A DNA stretch of 8,216 nucleotides, taken from Dehalococcoidia bacterium UBA1152 (GTDB lineage: Bacteria > Chloroflexota > Dehalococcoidia > Lucifugimonadales > UBA2962). Location of the stretch: assembly GCA_002311285.1 (NCBI GenBank), contig DBZU01000052.1, positions 1 through 8,216 on the forward strand, given 5' to 3'. Shown one piece after another: positions 6,512 to 8,216 of this stretch; positions within the stretch are counted from its first letter, which is position 1, and each line of letters opens with the position of its first letter. The notes under the pieces are model-generated. The model saw nothing but the letters and a program-made list of their open reading frames with translations, had not been told where the DNA came from and did no database searches. Both the position numbers and the translations under genes were made by a program.

Positions 6512-7717
6512 ATGAATAGCAAGCTATCCTTACTTGCAAAATTTGCATTTATCCTACTCCTTATTGCTGGAGCAACAGCAATATCATGTTCTGCTGATTC
6601 TATTGAAATTGAACCTCAAATAGACCCGCAGTTATCTGATTCAAACGAGCCGGACACACCTGAGCCGGCACCGGCAACAGGTCAATTTATTGCAACTGCA
6701 TCAATGGGTAACGATAGGCAATCTCATCACATGGTTTTACTCAATGACGGTCGAATCTTGACCACCGGAGGAAGAGGCAAAGGTGTGGGCGGGCACCGCG
6801 CTTTAGTTCACCCTACAGCAGAAATATATGATCCAGCTACTGAAAAATGGGAATACACTGGTGAGCAATCTGAAGGTAGAACAAAAAACTTAGTTGCATT
6901 ACTTCCAGATGGCTCAGTTTTGGCTGCAGGTGGAGAGAGAGAAACAACTGAAGGAGTCAAATCTGCTGAACGCTGGGATCCTTCTGAGGGAACATGGAGT
7001 CAGACTGGCGACATGATAAAGGCCCGCGAAAGAAGTGCCTGGGCACAACTGCTAGATGGACGAGTTATTGTCATTGGCGGCTTTGATACGAAGAAGGCAA
7101 AAAGGCTAACGGCAGTAGAAGCATACGACCCAGAGAATGGGGAATGGTCAGAACTCGCTTCTATGACCACAGAAAGAACGCTACATACAGCTACGACATT
7201 GCTGGATGGTCGAGTACTTGTTGTAGGAGGTGGAAAATTAGATGGTCCCCATATCGACTTAGCTGAAATCTATGATCCTGAGTCTAATACTTGGACTGAT
7301 GCCGGCAATATGTTACTGGGTAGAGTTCTACATACAGCTACGCTGCTAAGTGATGGTAGAGTCCTCGTAGTAGGAGGACAAGGCAAAATAGTCGGAGGAA
7401 CCGGTAAAGTGACGTCTGCAGAGATTTGGGATCCAGAATCATCATCTTGGGCATCTGCAGGAAATACCGAAATTCCTAGATCTGAACATGCTGCTACTGT
7501 GCTGAATGACGGTAGAGTACTTGTTACCGGGGGACAAGGAGCCAAAAACACCGCAGAAATTTATAACCCCGAGGATTCTTCGTGGATCAAAACATCTGAC
7601 ATGATTAAATCTAGATTCCGACATGCGGTGATAACGTTGACAGATGGAAGAGTACTTATATCAGGCGGAGTGGCTGAGGACGAAGTTTTTGCAGAAAGCG
7701 AACTGTTTATTCCTTAA
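6512..7717 (+). CDS. Seven-bladed Kelch-repeat lipoprotein, propeller only
   Basis: This 401-residue protein has a signal peptide: Lys4 and Lys10, hydrophobic core 11-20, and a lipobox-like AISC ending at Cys26, the only cysteine in the protein. A Pro/Glu-rich linker (about 33-57) follows. Seven DGxxxxxGG Kelch motifs sit at residues 79-87, 133-141, 182-190, 232-240, 281-289, 333-341 and 378-386, with AEIYDP and W elements between them. The protein ends at the last blade (ESELFIP), so it is a linker plus a complete propeller with no extra domain. It resembles the lipoprotein at 1857-121, including a GGRGKG sequence after the first blade, and is a paralogue, but lacks that protein's C-terminal domain and cysteine pair. 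It is coupled to the preceding membrane protein (9-base gap) and converges on tsaD with no gap. A surface binding or sensing role is plausible; no active site is seen. Confidence 0.9.
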   Translation: MNSKLSLLAKFAFILLLIAGATAISCSADSIEIEPQIDPQLSDSNEPDTPEPAPATGQFIATASMGNDRQSHHMVLLNDGRILTTGGRGKGVGGHRALVHPTAEIYDPATEKWEYTGEQSEGRTKNLVALLPDGSVLAAGGERETTEGVKSAERWDPSEGTWSQTGDMIKARERSAWAQLLDGRVIVIGGFDTKKAKRLTAVEAYDPENGEWSELASMTTERTLHTATTLLDGRVLVVGGGKLDGPHIDLAEIYDPESNTWTDAGNMLLGRVLHTATLLSDGRVLVVGGQGKIVGGTGKVTSAEIWDPESSSWASAGNTEIPRSEHAATVLNDGRVLVTGGQGAKNTAEIYNPEDSSWIKTSDMIKSRFRHAVITLTDGRVLISGGVAEDEVFAESELFIP

Positions 7718-8216
7718 CTAAAATGCTTGTTCGCCGATCCTTAATCCAGGCGCGATATCTAAATCCCATTTTGTTACAGGTATTTCCTTGTATTTAAAGT
7801 ACCCTGCAGAAGCTATCATCGCGCCATTATCTGTACATAAAGCCGGCTTAGGCATTACAACTGGCAAAGGTGATTTTTGTTCAATACGTGTTCTAAGACA
7901 AGAATTAGCTGCAACTCCTCCGGAAACAATAATCCCTTTAACTGAAAGCTCTGAAGCTACTTTAAGTGTACGATCAACTAAAGTATCGACAACTGCTTCT
8001 TGGAAAGCAAAAGCGATCTCATTAATTAAACTTTGCTCGACATTGGTTTCATCATTTCTGGGATAGATGTTTTTATCGACGGCCCTTTGAATTAAAGATG
8101 TTTTCAATCCGCTAAAGGAAAAATCGTTAGAATTTTTTACTTTTGGCCTAGGAAAAGGTTTTTCTGTTCCTTCAGCATTTTCAGCGGACTTTTGAATTTC
8201 AGGGCCACCAGGATAC
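7718..8216 (-). CDS. tsaD: TsaD, tRNA N6-adenosine threonylcarbamoyltransferase (C-terminal part, 5' end outside window)
   Basis: About 165 C-terminal residues are visible; the frame remains open to the window edge, so the start is beyond 8216. Reading the minus strand from the edge gives YPGGPEIQ, then FPRPKVKN, DFSFSGLKT, later VSGGVAANSCLR and the metal-binding CTDNGAMIASAG, in the order found in bacterial TsaD. The enzyme transfers the threonylcarbamoyl group, supplied by TsaC and carried in a TsaB/TsaE complex, to A37 of ANN-decoding tRNAs in the cytosol. The TTG at 8107 is an internal leucine codon (SGLKT), not a start. The stop (TAG, 7720-7718) directly abuts the TAA of the convergent Kelch gene. 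It is a housekeeping gene and probably unrelated to the accessory genes to its left. Confidence 0.95.
   Translation of the reverse strand, partial: YPGGPEIQKSAENAEGTEKPFPRPKVKNSNDFSFSGLKTSLIQRAVDKNIYPRNDETNVEQSLINEIAFAFQEAVVDTLVDRTLKVASELSVKGIIVSGGVAANSCLRTRIEQKSPLPVVMPKPALCTDNGAMIASAGYFKYKEIPVTKWDLDIAPGLRIGEQAF

Noticed and set aside
6701..7717. Repeats in the Kelch gene as a CRISPR or non-coding tandem repeat
   Set aside because: They are codon-phased and diverged, and encode protein blades.

Overview
The window is a dense, AT-rich bacterial chromosomal stretch with eight protein genes, two of them cut by the window edges. Longest intergenic gap is about 118 bases, and I see no RNA gene, mobile element or CRISPR array. 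The bacterial TsaD, the lipoprotein signal peptides and the mixture of strong Shine-Dalgarno and SD-less starts fit a free-living bacterium. The Kelch 'DGRVLVxGG' lipoproteins and the style of the TsaD C-terminus remind me of marine Chloroflexota (SAR202-like), but this is a low-confidence impression, not a placement.

Layout. (1) 1-2549, minus strand: a METTL7-type SAM methyltransferase, then a seven-bladed Kelch lipoprotein with an extra C-terminal domain, then the first 14 codons of another lipoprotein whose signal peptide shares an exact in-frame 23-base block with the previous one. (2) 2632-3591, plus strand: a thioredoxin-reductase-like flavoprotein, divergent from the methyltransferase. 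(3) 3620-5847, minus strand: two tandem paralogues of the D-threonine aldolase / DSD1 (alanine-racemase-fold, PLP) family, 20 bases apart, each with a strong Shine-Dalgarno. The downstream copy keeps the PLP lysine. The upstream copy has glycine at that position and has also lost the metal-ligand pair, so it looks like a pseudoenzyme partner. (4) 5966-7717, plus strand: a small unknown protein with a transmembrane hairpin, closely coupled to a second seven-bladed Kelch lipoprotein. (5) 7718-8216, minus strand: the C-terminal part of TsaD, converging on the Kelch gene with zero bases between the stop codons.

The most interesting items are the active/inactive aldolase-like pair, the local family of Kelch lipoproteins (at least two, probably three), and the divergent pairing of a probable thiol methyltransferase with a dithiol flavoreductase. 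That the genes work together is an inference from position; nothing in the sequence proves a shared pathway.
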